Shown here: positions 5,634 through 5,656 of the stretch, in pieces
Layout: each line of letters starts with the position of its first letter
Numbering within the stretch: the stretch's first letter is position 1
Origin: Candidatus Eiseniibacteriota bacterium
GTDB taxonomy: Bacteria > Arandabacterota > Arandabacteria > Arandabacterales > Arandabacteraceae
Direction of reading: 5' to 3'
Assembly (NCBI GenBank): GCA_030592245.1
Contig: JAUVJV010000177.1
Location: forward strand, 1 to 5,656
Length of the DNA: 5,656 bases
The notes under the pieces: generated by a model
Databases searched by the model: none
Told to the model about the DNA's origin: nothing
The model's input: only the letters and a program-made list of their open reading frames with translations
Position numbers and translations under genes: made by a program

Positions 5634-5656
5634 TCCACGGGGCTAGGGTGCCTTGA

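Overview
This window looks like GC-rich bacterial chromosome from a lineage in or near the FCB superphylum. The inference comes from the large exported protein, which combines a gingipain-type (C25) protease domain, 'GNSDG' beta-sandwich modules, a 'GWYIDDINV' jelly-roll and an 'SPNPF...GIYF' C-terminal tail. That layout is familiar from Bacteroidota and from candidate phyla such as Eisenbacteria and Krumholzibacteria. The assignment rests on protein style only; no rRNA or other marker gene is present.

Layout, read right to left because both genes are on the minus strand. Positions 5373-5656 are non-coding and carry three tandem copies of a 40-bp GC-rich repeat and a short alternating purine-pyrimidine run. 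At 5344-5372 is a near-perfect sigma70 promoter (TTGACA, 17 bp, TACAAT, with an extended -10 TG). It is followed at once by an 8-bp hairpin (5312-5336) that would form the very 5' end of the mRNA. The C25 protease gene then starts at GTG 5271 behind a perfect AAGGAGG. Its frame runs to 1594 but is broken by one in-frame amber codon (TAG, 2326-2328). Sequence on both sides of the amber is in the same frame and reads as one continuous jelly-roll domain. As written, the catalytic part (981 aa) is therefore separated from its C-terminal sorting tail.

After an 89-bp gap with a possible promoter and an inverted repeat comes a 388-aa cytoplasmic protein of the reductive dehalogenase (RdhA) family (338-1504). 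It has both 4Fe-4S cysteine motifs but no Tat leader and no rdhB anchor beside it. Positions 1-337 hold no convincing gene. They contain a strong stem-loop terminator at 31-57 and a second possible folded element at 163-209.

The two genes are co-oriented, but nothing suggests a shared pathway: one product is exported, the other is a cytoplasmic corrinoid/iron-sulfur enzyme. The most notable signal is the amber codon. It is either a recent nonsense change or sequencing error, or a readthrough/recoding site that decides whether the protease receives its surface-sorting tail.
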